64,000 bases of DNA from positions 48,670,001 to 48,734,000 of the forward strand of contig JAZHRO010000039.1 in the NCBI GenBank assembly GCA_037157565.1. Direction: 5' to 3'. How positions within the stretch are numbered: the stretch's first letter is position 1; each line of letters starts with the position of its first letter. This DNA is from Thalassia testudinum (Eukaryota; Streptophyta; Magnoliopsida; Alismatales; Hydrocharitaceae). A program made the position numbers and the translations under genes. The notes under the pieces are model-generated. The model was not told the origin of the DNA and did not search any database. It worked only from the letters and a program-made list of their open reading frames with translations. This document shows positions 1 to 11,818 of this stretch, one piece after another.

Positions 1-2440
1 CGATTGAATGAAATAAAAAATGGAGGATTAAAAAGGAAAAGCCTGAAGGAAGTTTGACAATCTAGGTTGCAATCCATATGCTCCTATCGAATCTTATAGT
101 TGGTAACTTGTAGATGCATTAGAATCCAATCAACCTTATTATTTAACTTTTGCTTTGATCGGAATTTTGTAGATATTAACTATAGGTGGCTTTATGTAAT
201 TGAATTGGTCTAGACGATCGATGCAAAAGTTAAGGTCAGTTGGCCTGTATGAGATGATGCCTTTCCTTCATTCAAGATTTTTCTTTCATCTATGGATCAT
301 GTGAGATCTTGTTCCCTCACACTAGGATTTGTTACTCAATTAATTAGAATGGCCAGTCAACTAGTCAAACTATAGAGTAAGGTTTCAGCGTTGGACTCAA
401 CTAGTCAATTATCTTGCTCAATCAACTAGTCAAGGCAATTTCTTGCTTTTTCTAAGCTTTTTCTCCCTAGTTTCAAGTACCTAAATCTCTTATTTTCTTT
501 ATATCCTTCAACTTAATGAAATTTGTAGTCCAACCCTAAAAAATTCAAGTTATTACAAAAAGTCCCTTGTTATACAAAATTTTGAGGCATTCACCTCTTT
601 GCAATAAATTTGGCTGAATGTAGAAAGACCAAGTGATTAAATGAGATACATGGGGAACTCCCATTATCTAGGCATGAAAGGTAATTAAGCTGACCAGGCC
701 AAGCATATGGTGCTGGGAAAGGCAGTTCAACTTGGTGCTTTTCCGATTAATGGCCTTTTCAATTTGGTTGGTTGTTATATATATAATAAGCAAATTCGCC
801 GAAACACAAATGTGACATACATATACAAAATCATGGGGTTCTGGGGAGCGGGATAGAGTTTACAGTAAGAGAGGACATCTCATCCTCATCTACTGAATTA
901 GGTTCCTAGCTTTCATTAATGTTCTTGAGAAACAAAAGTGCTCCATGCACCTTTTCCCCTTGTTTGCTTCAAAGGCTAATTATCCTCACTACCTCATGGT
1001 GTATTGTTGCTCTTATCATACAGATATTCACCTTTAAAAAGCAAGTGCAGACCATCGTTCTTGCATCCCTCATGCCCACACACTCATGAAAGCACTCACT
1101 TCCAAATGCGAATGCATGTGATCCGTCGGTTGCAAGTGGGGTTCAGCACCATGCACCTAATGGCTCAAACTTGGTATGCCATGCAAAGTGGTGGACGGAT
1201 GTACATTTATATCCAACACACAGAGGAACTAATGGTGAGTACGTGAGTTAGTTTTTGGCTACGATTCGTTTTCCTTGTACCTATTGTCATTTATTTTGTG
1301 GGCTTCCTCTTATATTTGTGGTCCCTTTTGACTACATATGATGGAATCAAAGAGTCCATATTTTTTAAATGACAGGGTTATAAACGGAGAGCTATCAGGA
1401 GGGTTTATGTCCCTGACGTGTCCAATTAAAATAGATTTTCCCGATCTCTCGCTATGCTATAAGCAATGTCAAAACCAATGTTATGCGATTCTTTTCTCAT
1501 TAAATTAATCTGTATAGTACTTGTCATATTTCCATTCATCTGACTAAAATCATGCATCCTTGTTAATATATATATAGCAACTGTAGTTCATATCCAGAAT
1601 GCCCTCAATTGTATGCATCCGGCCAGCGAGAATGGATTTAATTACTTCTTATAACTCTACCATATATCAAGTGTAACATTAACATCGTATATGTCAAGAA
1701 ACAACCTGGTGTAATGACCCTTGCGCTTAGGAGGCGGAATAAGCTTTCCATTAGGGTTTTTACTGAAATGGCGTACGTACTTGTTCAAGGTGTGTGAAAA
1801 GTGTAAAAGACGGTGTCAAATTGTGCATTAATGGGGGTGAAATATATTGATTATTGTTTATTTGAATCGAGAAGATCGAAGGGGAAGAAGCTGACAACGT
1901 CCATGAACTTTAAGGGATGAATGAGATCTAGAAAGAAAGGGAGGAGGAGATTACTTGAGCAGTGTCAGAAAGGGTGAAAAGAGAGGTGGGAAAGGGGTAA
2001 AGGGTAGGTGGGCCATAGAGAAGATGTGTTCTGCGCCATGAGATTCTGTTGGGTCTGTCCCCTTTGGAATTATATGGAAATTAAAGGGGACACGGGTGGG
2101 TGGGTGGATGACCGCACCATCAAAGCAGTTGCTGATGCTTCTACCCATTGCCCACAGAAGCATACGTCCACATTTAACACCCTTTCCGGCCCCTCACCCT
2201 CCCAAGTCCAACACACAAGACAAAAACCAGCCTCAGGATTGGATGCGCAAAGCTGTGGAGGGAGCCCTTTGCCCCCGTGGAGTAATCATGCATGCAATAT
2301 ATAGATCTACAACGTGATGGTATTATGATGTTATATGATGGGGCCGATTGTAAAGCCACAAGTCTATATATATATATATAGGAAAAGTATCTTTTGAATA
2401 ATGTACTTAAAAGATTAAAAATTAGCACTTGACCTTGGTC
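1..2440. other. Unassigned DNA, no supported gene
   Basis: No ORF longer than about 100 codons and no recognisable protein or LTR signature. The longest ORF (2008-2304, +, 98 codons) overlaps other ORFs on both strands, has no familiar motif, and is treated as chance. A short (TA)8 run sits at 2365-2380. The stretch is the only part of the window without visible transposon sequence. It may be host intergenic or promoter DNA, but nothing in it proves that. Confidence 0.5.
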
Positions 2441-2452
2441 TTTTTTTTTTTT
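2441..2452 (-). other. LINE poly(A) tail
   Basis: Twelve T residues on the + strand, so poly(A) on the LINE sense strand, preceded about 21 nt upstream in the sense direction by AATAAAAT (rc of 2471-2478). This fixes the orientation and 3' end of LINE copy 1. Confidence 0.75.
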
Positions 2453-2518
2453 AAACAAAAATAGGAGAATATTTTATTAATCCCCCTCTCCCTAGAGGCA
2501 ACAAATAATAGCATGGGG

Positions 2519-5224
2519 TGTTAATTGGGCTAAGTTGGGATTTAAAAAGTATTGCGTTGTAGTACAGCCGAAATAGCATTCCAAACAGATATAATTTTAT
2601 TACTCGAAAAGATTTCCGAGGTCAAACACAGGGAGTAAATGAAATTCACACACTAAACTTAGCAATTAATGCAAATTGAACACAAAATATTACTCAGAAA
2701 TTAATTAGGAATGTAGAGCATATAAGTATGTGAAGAGTAAAAAGAATAGTTACTCAAATTGACTAAAGAAGGAAATATAAATTCAGATGTCTGATTTTGC
2801 AATCAAATGTCTTAAATGTCTTGTGCTACAGTATTCTTCCTTCTTTCCTTCTTCTGATTTCTCTTCTTCCTTTGGCCTCTTCTCTTCTTCTTCTTTCCTT
2901 AGCTTTCTCTATCTTCTCCTTCCTTCTTCTTCTTCTTCCTTCTTCTTCCTTTTCTCTGCCTTCTACCTTTGGCTTTCTTCTTTTCTTTCTTCTGCCTTAA
3001 GCCATGCGGTCCTCCTCTCCTTCCTCTCTTCTTCCTTCTTTGGCTCTTCTTCTCTCAGAATCCGACTAAGTGTGGAGCCAATCATCTCAGAGCAAAAACC
3101 CCGCTACCCCTACGCAGCTCTCCTCTCTCTTTCTCTCTTTCTATTTCAGTCTCGCTCTCCTAGAGCCTCAGCCGGTCGGATAATCAGACCTATTGCATAC
3201 CTGGGTCCAAGCTCACCGGCATGTGTGGTGAGCGAGGAGTGAAGTCAGGCGAGTAGTCAGGTTGGCCAGGTCTGTGTGGGCAGTGTCGCGGACGAGTCCG
3301 GTGAAGGGGGGAGGAGGACCTCACCCTCAGCGTTGGAGGCAAATAGCCTTCTGCACCTTTTCAATTTATGCGCATGAAAGTGCCCTTTCACTTTGGAGGT
3401 GAGACTAAATGTCCCACCTTCCTTTCGTGCACCGTAGCAGAGACAAGGCTTCTAATTGTAGCAGTTGTGGAGGCCTTCTACTGGAATTGAGAGCCTGGAT
3501 GCGTGCACGAGGGAATTCCGTGCAGCTTGGGATAGCAATACCTGGAACAGCAAAGCCTGGAGCTGTTGCAAGCAAGCTTCAAGCTTGCGCCAATAGCAGA
3601 TGGGGCCTGCTACCTGAAAACACAAGAATGGCCTTGCGGCCACATCAAATCATTCAGGAAGCATTGCCGGAGCACGGTGGATGTGCTGGGGGTGTTGGCA
3701 TGGCGTGCCACTGCTTGTGAGTGCATGCCTAGGGCATACTGTGTGCGAGTGAGTGGGTGTGTTCGGGGAGGTGTTTGGGTGGTCGATGAAGTGATTGGAG
3801 TGAGGGGAAATGATCAGGGAGGTGCGGTGGAAGTTGTAGGGTGGTCGGCGAGGTGGATGGAGGTGCGTAGCGATGGAAGCACCTCGCCGGAGGAGTCGTC
3901 GGAGATGGAGGTGACATGATCAGTGGCGTCGGTGGTTGATTTTGGGAAATAGAGAGAGGGAAAGAAAGTAGGGAAGATAGGGAGCCTAAAAGCCTACTTC
4001 TAAGGGACGAAAGGGAAAGGAATCCCATGTCGGTATGGTTGCTGGACGTGGGGAAGACGAAACCTCTGTAGATGAGGCGGCAGTGAAGATGGGGCAGGAA
4101 CGACGTCGGCGGGTATAACTCGATGTGGAGGATGGAGAGGGAGATAACCCCGCCACTAATATTGTGGTTGGGCGACGAGGGAGTGAGGAAAAGACTGCTT
4201 GAGCTTGTGGAGGGGAGAGAGGAATGGAGGGGGAACAAGCCCAATTTCAAGTTGAGGAGAATCAGTTGAATCTGGGGCTTCTTAAATAGGCCTTCAGAGA
4301 GGCTTTTGTGGTTGGAAGCCAATCTTCCAAGCAAGGCAAGCTCGCCATAGATGGAAGCTTTCAAGAGACCCAAATCTCTCATGCGTTCGCATGAGAGATT
4401 GGGAAAGAATTAGGGCATCTAACCGAGTTCATATTGGAGGGAATTTCTCAGAGAATCTCCCTTCTAATTTTCGAGGAGATTCTCTAAGCAATCAAGGAGG
4501 AGTCTCCTTTCAAACATCGCTGGAGTAGGATTCCTCCAAGATAATGGTAAAGCGACCTATTTGGAAAGATGACAAAGAAGTTAGGGGCAGTTCGCAAGGA
4601 TTTTTGAAAGTTAGGGGTAGAAATGTAATCAGACAGGACCTTTATGCAAACTAGGTCAAGATGAATTCCCCTTAGGTCCAAATTTTGGTACAAACCTAAT
4701 TTTGACCTAAGAAATCCAATGGTGAAGTTGGATTTTGGTTTTGACCACATTTGACTGGGTAATTTATGTAAAAATCTAATTTAGGTAAATATCTGTCTGA
4801 GACCCCATTCTAGGTCAAGATGGGTTCTAATGGCCAAATTGAAGGTACTAAACCCTAGAGAATATTTTTATATGATTTTTAAAGGGTTTAAGTAAATTTT
4901 ATCCTGACCAGAACCTTGGCTAATCAAGTGGATCTGTTTTTAGGGTTTCAAGAAGTTATTTAATTCACAGAACACACACAAACCCTTTTATGTCAAATCC
5001 AACCCACTTGTTATCTTATTAAGACCTTTTGACCTTCATTTAGCCCTTTAGAAAATCCACGGTTGTACTGCATTGGTAAAATTATAGTTTTACCTTTAGT
5101 TTCTTGTGTTTCTCTAAGAAAGATTATGCAGTGAATTATGACCTTCAGTTGGTTATGTAGGAGCATTTATTCTCTTCATTGGGTTAAAATGAGCTAGTTA
5201 GGGCTCATGATGGTGTTCCCATCA
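2519..5224 (-). mobile_element. Solo LTR-1 (Athila-like family) inside LINE copy 1
   Basis: A 2.7 kb LTR in minus orientation, from TG (2519) to CA (5224). Flanks TGGGG (2514-2518) and GGGGG (5225-5229) are a likely 5-bp target duplication with one change. LINE 3' UTR lies on both sides: the poly(A) end to the left, the RNase H end to the right. In sense order it holds a head hairpin (TGATGG/CCATCA), a long inverted repeat (4369-4403), a TATA-like TATTTAAG (rc 4281-4288), a purine-rich tract (rc of about 2825-3060) and the end motif near 2550-2640 that includes a CTCCCTGTGTTTGACC-like stretch also seen in LTR-2 and LTR-A. ORFs inside it are low-complexity pyrimidine-strand translations, not genes. 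Confidence 0.85.
4369..4403 (-). repeat. Long inverted repeat in U3 of LTR-1
   Basis: Left arm 4369-4385 (CCCAAATCTCTCATGCG), right arm 4388-4403, 2-nt spacer and a single-base bulge. It lies 821 nt from the LTR start and about 81 nt before the TATA-like box. The equivalent repeats in LTR-2 and LTR-A have different arm sequences. In the second copy of LTR-1 (near 48722-48756) the left arm has decayed. Confidence 0.85.
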
Positions 5225-8104
5225 GGGGGACTAGGCCCAAACCTGCCAGCTACACAAAAAGAGGACCACGACTCGTGGCCGAGTATAAAAACCAGCAACA
5301 GGAGAGAAAAAAGAGCAGGGCACACCAAAAGTCACCCATTGATATAAGGGAAGTGAATTTTGTCCATCCTAATAATACCTTTTGCTCTGGGGTCAAGATG
5401 GTCCAGATTGATGAAACTCCATGTCCCTTTTTCCAAAGAGGAAATGAGGTTCGCCAAGTTATTCACACCAAGGTGAATGTAGTGCAGCGACATGTGGTGG
5501 TTCATACGGGAAACAGCCTGGTTATAGTGACATCGAACCCTCCAGGGAACTTTGAGCTTTCCTTTCCACCAGAAGTGAATCATCGTGGAATCGACCTTCA
5601 AGATAGTAGGGATGATTCTGTGGGGCCAAAAATCAAGGAAGTAATGGATGGCACTGAGAATAGTTAAGTTGCAATTAAGGGTCAGAATTTTAGTCGCGGC
5701 AATTGTAGAGAAATTACCCATCACATCACGAGCTACCCAGGTGATATAGGAGAATGGATTGGAGGAGTAGACAGAGAAGTTAATCTTGTACCCCAGAGAT
5801 GGGCGGACCCAAGAGAGCGCAAATTGAGTGGGACGAAAGCGGCAAAACTAAGAGGCCATTTTGAAATTTCTCCAGTTAAGCTCCAAAAAGTGAGGAATCT
5901 CCCTAAAGGCCAAACCCTCATTCCTACATTTGTTCCTGACCCACCAGGTGTGGTATCAAATGAATAGGATCAAGCCTTTGATGTATTTAGAGTCTTTGTG
6001 AGGGTGAGCCCCATCGAGGATGTCCAGAAATCGATCGGGGGAGATAAGGTATAGGGTGAAGGAGCACACGATGGAAAGTCCACAAGGAGATATTCAAGGA
6101 AATGTCACTGAAGTGAAGGAGGTGGTGCAAGGTTTCAACCCTAGGGTTGCTAGGACAGCAGAAGCACTTGGAAGCTAAGGAAATGCCCTTTCGTTGAATT
6201 TGATCCTCCGTGGTGAGCCTATCGTGGATAATCTCCAAGCCAGGAGGGTCATGTGGAAGGGAAGCTTGAGGCTCCAAATGGTGGAGTAAATGGGGATATG
6301 AGTGGAATTAGTGAAGTTGAGAAGGTAGGTAGAAACGATAGTGAAATTACCAAGGGAGGAAGGAGACCAAAGAGGTTCATCTTTGGAGTCAACAAAGGGG
6401 GTGTGGAGGATTTGGTGAAGAATGTGGTTGGGGATATAATGAAGAAATTGCACCTAGGAGGGGTTGGAAATAACCTCCTTGACTGGGACATGGGGAGGAG
6501 AAACATCCAAGGGAAGGAAGGCCTTAAGAGTTGAGTCCCCAATCCAAAGCTCCAACTAGAAGTCGATATTGCCCTCCTTGACGTTCCACCGAAGGAAAGG
6601 AAGCATGTCTTGGTAAGCCTTTGCCAGAGGTTGAAGTCTAGGGGGGGAGACAGGGAGTGGAGGCGGAAAGGTGACCATACAAGTTCCTCATCAAGGAGGC
6701 ATAAGGAGAGTCACTAAAGAGAATGTCCCAAACCTGTTTCATACGGAAAGCCTGGATGACCAAAAAGATATTGCGAACCCCAAGACCTCCGCAGTGAGTA
6801 GGGAGATAGATCTTGTTCCAGGCGATCCAATGGTGGGGCTTGTCTGAGCCCGAGGAGCCCCAGAAGAAGTTGGCCATAGCCGAATCCAGCATTTTGATGA
6901 TGGTTTTGGGGACCTCGATAGCAGCTAGGATATGAATGGGAGTAGATGTGAGAACATGCTTAATGAGAAGGAGTCTGGCTGCATTCAAAAGATGGTTAGC
7001 TTTCTAGCCAGAAAGTTTGGAGAGGATTTTATCCAGGAGGGGCTAGAAATAAGAGATTCTGGCACAACCAGAGAAGATAGGGCATCCAAGGTATGTGAAG
7101 GGAAAAGAACCCAATTGGAAGCCAGTAATTTTGAGGATACAGGTAAGGCGACCGAGGGGGAACTGCCTTCCGATGAAGCAGAAGCACATAGACAAGTTGA
7201 GACTCTGACCAAAACAAGACTCAAAATTCTGAATGAAGAGATGGAGCTCAGAGATGGATCTGATGTTCCCATTCAAAAAGAGGATGATGCCGTCCGCATA
7301 GAGCAGAGGAAGTGGAGAAGGGACTCCTCTCTGGATGGAGAAGGGGATGACCTGGCCATGGAAAGCAAGCTCTTTGATACCTCAGATAAAAGGTTCCATG
7401 AAAATGTCAAAGAGGAAGGGCGATAGGGGATCACCTTGCCTCAAACCCCTAGACACCTTGAAGAATGGGGCAAAGCAACAAGGATGAAGGACATGCCGCA
7501 CGAAAGAGCTGAGAAGAGTGATCGCATGATCTGAGAAGCCGAACTTGTTAAGGATACGAAAGAGAGCCTCCCATTCCACCCGATCGAAGGCTTTCCTCAA
7601 GTCAAGCTGTAAGATCACATTGGAGCCATGGATGTTGCGGTCCAAGCATTGGGAAAGCTCGAAAGTGGTGGAGATGTGGTCAAACATGGAGCGACCGTGA
7701 ATGAAGCCAGCTTGTTTGGGAGAAATGAGTTTGGGCATGAGGGTGGCTAATCTGGAGGCTAGAATGGCAGAGGCAATTTTGTAGAGCACATTACAAAGAC
7801 TAATGGGCCTGAAATCCGCGAGGTCGTTAACCTTGGACTTTTTGGGAATGAGTGCAATGAAGTTGGAGTTGGAAGATCTTGGAGCAGAACAAACGCAAAG
7901 AAGTGCCCGATGGCATTGGTTACGTCTCCTCTGGAAATATCCCAACAAGTGCAGTAGAATTCCGCATTAAAGTTGCCTGGGCCTGGCGTAGAAATGCATG
8001 GCATGTGGGAAAGAGTGTCGAAGATCTCGGAGTCTGAAGGTAGAAGGGTAAGGACGGTCGAGTGCGAAGAGGAGATAATGGGGGGGACCACCTGGAGCAT
8101 ATGG
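5225..8104 (-). pseudogene. LINE ORF2 remnant: RT, zf-RVT, RNase H
   Basis: The 3' two-thirds of a plant LINE ORF2, frameshifted and with stops. In sense order: RT core (about 8100-6640) with DFRPISLCN, VILQLDLRKAFDRVEW and RGLRQGDPLSPFLF; a catalytic-loop position at 7289-7300 that reads YADG where copy 2 reads YADD; a thumb/connection segment ending near 6640; a zf-RVT-like region (about 6290-5990) with RLTTEDQIQRKG and ETLHHLLHF; and an RNase H-like region (about 5724-5332) with KVDSTMIHFWWKGKLKVPWR and a downstream NNLAN element. The loss of the second RT aspartate and the frame breaks make this copy inactive. Role by family: target-primed reverse transcription of LINE RNA in the nucleus. 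Confidence 0.85.
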
Positions 8105-8409
8105 CTAATTAAGTGGGTCTGTTTTTAGGGTTTCAAGAAGTCATTTAATTCACAGAACACACACAAACTCTTTTCTATCAAATCCAACCCACTTATTATC
8201 TTATTAAGACCTTTTGACCTTTATTCAGCCCTTGAGAAATCGCATGGTTATTCTGCATTGGTAAAATTACAATTTTACCCTTAGTTTCTTGTATTTCTCT
8301 TAGAAAGATTATGCAGTGAATTATGATCTTCAGTTGGTTATGTAGGAGAATTTATTCTCTTAATTATGTTAAAATGAGCTAGTTAAGGCTCATGATGGTG
8401 TTTTCATCA
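8105..8409 (-). mobile_element. LTR-X fragment, first 305 bp of an Athila-like LTR
   Basis: About 90% similar by eye to the head of LTR-1 (4915-5224), in the same orientation. It starts TGATGAAAACACCATCATGAG in sense and is cut at 8104 by LINE copy 1. Its outer edge at 8409 is followed by the polypurine-like AAGCATGGGGGTA (minus strand, 8410-8422) expected next to a 3' LTR, so it is the 3' LTR of a minus-strand element. Confidence 0.85.
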
Positions 8410-10183
8410 TACCCCCATGCTTAGCTTTTGCTAGTCCCTTAGTAAAATTTTAAGGTTTTAACTTTGATTCTCGACCATGGAATCCTTTGATGCTCAAAAA
8501 ACAGTGATGTGTGCTTTCTTCTGTAGATTAGGTTAAAATGCCGATAGTAGGTCTAGAGGTATGCAAGTACCAATGAAGATCCAGACCTGACCAGCTCTAG
8601 CCTAAGTCTACCGCGAAGGTTTTTAAGGCCCACAGGAACTAACCAAAGGTTCGTTGAACTCCGTGGTTAAAGCACCTGTACTTGTAACATGTTTTAGCCT
8701 TGGTTCAGTTTACAATGTGTTTTTGTAAGAGAGAGACAAAGGAATTTTCTTTATTTTTGGAGAGTTTTCTCTCTCTTTTCTTTTTATTTCTAGCATCGGA
8801 TTGGCTTCACAACACGGTCTGTATTGGATTCCTAGTCCCCATCATCAATCCTCGCAGGGTCCTTAGCAATCGATGCTTTGAGATAGCACCGCCCATGGCA
8901 ACCCCCAGAATCCTGGCTTTCGAGATTTTGAGATAATCCCGCCCATGGTGTTCTGTAGATCAATTCATACCCTAGCAATCGACATTTCGGGATAATGCTG
9001 CCCATGGCATCTGAACCAGCACAGGGTGCTTACATGCCCCCGGTAGGATATGTAGATATCATAGGAGACAAGCACCGAGGAGACGATATGTTGTTGAGCA
9101 ACTTTGAGGGGAATTTCCTGCCTCTCCGCGTCGGGAACTTGTTCAAATCAACTTGTGTTGATCAGCCGCTCCTAATCTAGGCGACTTTTTCCGAATGATT
9201 TAAATGCATTTACGTGATTTTGATACTTAAGCACACTGAACCAGACTGTGTGTGGATTGGGGTGCTTAGGTTACCGAGCCCCGCAAACCAGAGGTCAGTT
9301 AACGAGGCCGAATACTCCTTAAGCCTTAGACCTAATATTTAAGCTTCTTAGGTCAACTTCTTAAGGACTATCTACATCTTAGTGAGTACTTGAATTTTTA
9401 AGCCTATGGTCACAGCTCAAGAGGCCTAAAATCAGTGTTCCTACTAATGTCTTTTGTGTTTCATTAGCACTTTTTGCCTTTCATTTTCTTTTTCTTGGTA
9501 TAGTCTAGAACTAAGTTAATTCCTTAATTTCTTACTAATAACTATCACTTTTTCTTTTCTTTTCAACTTGTGTTCCTTTTTTGACATTTTTAACTTCTCC
9601 CCATTTTTTCCTCAAAACTAATGTGCCATCAAAATTTCCTCTCCTCTCATTTTTTGTTCTTTTTCAAGAATTTTTTTCATTTTTTGGTATTTTTGGAATA
9701 TGTAATTTTTTTGTGAGAATCCTTCCAAACTTTGATTTTTGTATGCTTGCACTTTACCACCCACCCATGCCTAAGTTTTGCAATGTCCTCATTGTAAACG
9801 GAGGGTATGAAATAGTTTTGGGTTAAAGAATTTAGAATAGGATTATCAACTGAGCGAATGGGTCGGGATGACTGTTGCGGACAATTTCAAGCTCTGGCAC
9901 ATGTACCAGAGGTGGGATCGACTATTCTAAAATTGAACTCAGGAGGCAATAGACATGAAATACAGAAGGATAATCAGAAGGATCACGATTTTTGGAATGA
10001 CAGGTTGCCTCCCTTTAAGCGCTAAATTCAACACCTTCAGCCGAGCAGGAAATGGTCTGGAGGAGTGGTCAAATCAGATGAGTTTTGCAGAACAAGCACC
10101 TTGATCAAAAGCCTGGCTGGTCCAGCCAGGTGCTTGTTCAGATCAATAGGCTAATGATGTAGCCCAAACCCAATCACTTTGGT
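8410..10183 (-). mobile_element. Element X: polypurine tract, 3' UTR and pol tail
   Basis: The region between pol and 3' LTR of an Athila-like element. Next to the LTR is AAGCATGGGGGTA, preceded in sense by the family phrase CTAAGGGACTAGCAAAAGC. Near 9765-9800 is the conserved ATGAGGACATTGCAAAAC...CATGGGTGGG motif, and near 10003-10020 the sense motif GCGCTTAAAGGGAGGCAACC, which in this group lies just after pol. Upstream of that (about 10035-10183) is the end of a pol frame finishing HFLLG-stop. The same organisation repeats in element A (10184-11753), C (27923-29588), D (32737-33930) and E (56230-57365). No intact protein. Confidence 0.75.
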
Positions 10184-11746
10184 GGGTCTAGCTTTTGCTA
10201 GTCCCTTAGCAAAAACCTAAGGTTTTAACCTTTGTTCTAGACCATGATGTTTTTAATAACTTCAGATAAGTGCTTTTTCATTTGAACTTAGATTAGGTTA
10301 GAATGTTGACCATAGGCCTAAAAGGTACTTTAGTACCAATCAAGATCCAGATCTGTCTAGCCTCAGCCTCAGTCTTTGGCAAAGGTTTTTAAGGCCCACA
10401 AGAACTAACCTAAGGTCTATTGGACTTTGTGGTTAAAGCACCTGTGCTTGAAATGATTGTAGCCCTGGTTTAGTTCGCAGTGCATTTTGTAAGAGAGAGA
10501 GAGAAAGTTTTTCTATTTGGAGAGTTTTCTCTCTCTTTTTCTTTTTAGTTCTAGCCTAGGATTGGCTTTTCAACATGGTCTATATCAGATTACTTGCTCC
10601 CATCATCAATCCTCAAGGGTTCTTGGAAATCGATGCTTCGAGATAGAACCGCCCATGGCAACCCCCGGAACCCTGGCTATTGAGATTTCGAGATAATCCC
10701 ATCCATGGTGTTCCGTGGCCGAATCCAGACCCTGGCAATTGACATTTCTTGATAATGCCATCCATGGAATCTGAACTATCAGAGTGCTTACATGCCCCTA
10801 GTAGGATATGTAAATATCCTAAGAGACAAGCACCGAGGAGATGATATTTTGTTACGCATCTTCGAGGGGATTTCCCACCTCTCCACGCTGGGAACTCGTC
10901 CAAATCAACTTGTGTTGATCGGCCGTTCCTATTCTACGTGTATATTTCAGAATTTTGTGACACTTCTGCATGATTTTGATTTTTACGCTTACTGAACCAG
11001 GCTATGTGTGAGGTTGGGGTGCCTAGGTTACTGAGTCCCGTAAACCAGAAGTTAGTTAATGAGGTCAAATACTCCCTAAGCCTTGGACCTAATACTTAAG
11101 CTTTTCATTTTTCTCAACCTCTTGAGGAATGTCTAGATCTTAATGGGTACTAAGAGTCTATCCAAGAATGGCTAAAGTTTGCGTTCTTACTAATCTCACC
11201 ATGCACTTTCATTTCTTTTCTTAAATAAATATTAGAACTTAGGTTAATTCCTTAGTTTCTTACTAATGACTATCACTCTTTTCTTTCAATTTATGCTCCT
11301 TTTTTCTTCATTTTGTTTCTTTCCCTTCTCCCACAAAATTTCCTTTCTCCTCTTATTCTTTTTATTCTCTTTTGAAATTTTTTTTTAATTTTTATGGTTT
11401 TTTTTTTTTGCATATGTGAATTTTTTTGTTTAAAACCTTTTCTTACAAGTTTTGCACTTTTATACCCCCCCATGCCTAAGGTCTGTAATGTCCTCATTGT
11501 GACTTAAGGAGTTTTTATTTACTTTGTTCATTCTTTAAGACATATGTTTTAATGAGTGAATGGGTCGGGATGAATTTTGCGGACGATTTCTAATCCCAGA
11601 TGCAAGCATCTGAGGTGGGGTCGGCTGTCTATAAGGGTGAACCTTAAGTGCACAAAAGTGTGAAAAAGGTTTTATATTTTTAGGAAAATGACGGGCTGCC
11701 TCCCGTTAAGCGCTGAGTTTTACGCCATCGGCTGGGCGCAATAAGC
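10184..11746 (-). other. 3' UTR of element A
   Basis: Non-coding tail after pol. In sense order it starts with the conserved GCGCTTAACGGGAGGCAGCC (rc of 11694-11713), passes the ATGAGGACATTACAGACC...CATGGGGGG motif near 11463-11505, and ends with the CTAAGGGACTAGCAAAAGC phrase near 10185-10210. It is clearly similar to 8410-10020 of element X. Low-complexity T-rich stretches lie at 11280-11430. Confidence 0.75.
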
Positions 11747-11818
11747 TCAAGGGGAATGGAGGATATAAGATGATTCAGCCAAATCAGTAGAAGTCACATC
11801 AATGAACGGCTTGAGTCT
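11747..11818 (-). pseudogene. pol: Last codons of element A pol, separated by LTR-2
   Basis: Minus-strand translation gives RLKPFIDVTSTDLAESSYI and ends at a TGA at 11747-11749. It continues directly from the ...EPFIVNGQ reading at about 14478-14520 once LTR-2 and one copy of its 5-bp duplication are ignored. The + strand integrase of element C has the same junction intact ([14 protein letters not shown]), which shows that this is one interrupted C-terminus. Confidence 0.85.
11814..11818. repeat. Target site duplication AGTCT, left copy (LTR-2)
   Basis: Identical to 14473-14477 on the other side of solo LTR-2. A 5-bp duplication is the normal size for Ty3/gypsy integrases. The pol reading frame of A resumes correctly across the pair. 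Confidence 0.95.

Larger units (their letters stand above)
2441..8104 (-). mobile_element. LINE copy 1 (plant L1 type), 5' truncated
   Basis: A non-LTR retrotransposon reading right to left. Its 3' end is marked by a T12 run on the + strand (2441-2452, the poly(A) tail) and a poly(A) signal AATAAA on the minus strand at 2473-2478. The 3' UTR is split by LTR-1 (2519-5224). The body runs from 5225 to about 8104, where LINE sequence stops just upstream of the RT core and LTR-X sequence begins. LINE copy 2 continues beyond the matching point (about 61775), so copy 1 lacks the endonuclease and ORF1. Truncation of the 5' side is usual for L1-type insertions. No clear target site duplication was found around it. 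Confidence 0.85.

Noticed and set aside
1004..1246. 80-codon ORF as a small gene
   Set aside because: No motif, no sign of codon bias or promoter context; the length is expected by chance.
2787..3242. 151-codon + strand ORF rich in Ser/Phe/Leu
   Set aside because: It is the pyrimidine strand of the purine-rich tract near the 3' end of LTR-1. The same type of ORF occurs in LTR-A (21184-21957) and on the opposite strand in LTR-2.
4915..8409. About 310 bp similarity on both sides of LINE copy 1 (4915-5224 and 8105-8409), at first read as a long target duplication
   Set aside because: The two differ by about 10% and belong to different LTRs (LTR-1 inserted in the LINE; LTR-X of element X). L1-type duplications are normally much shorter.
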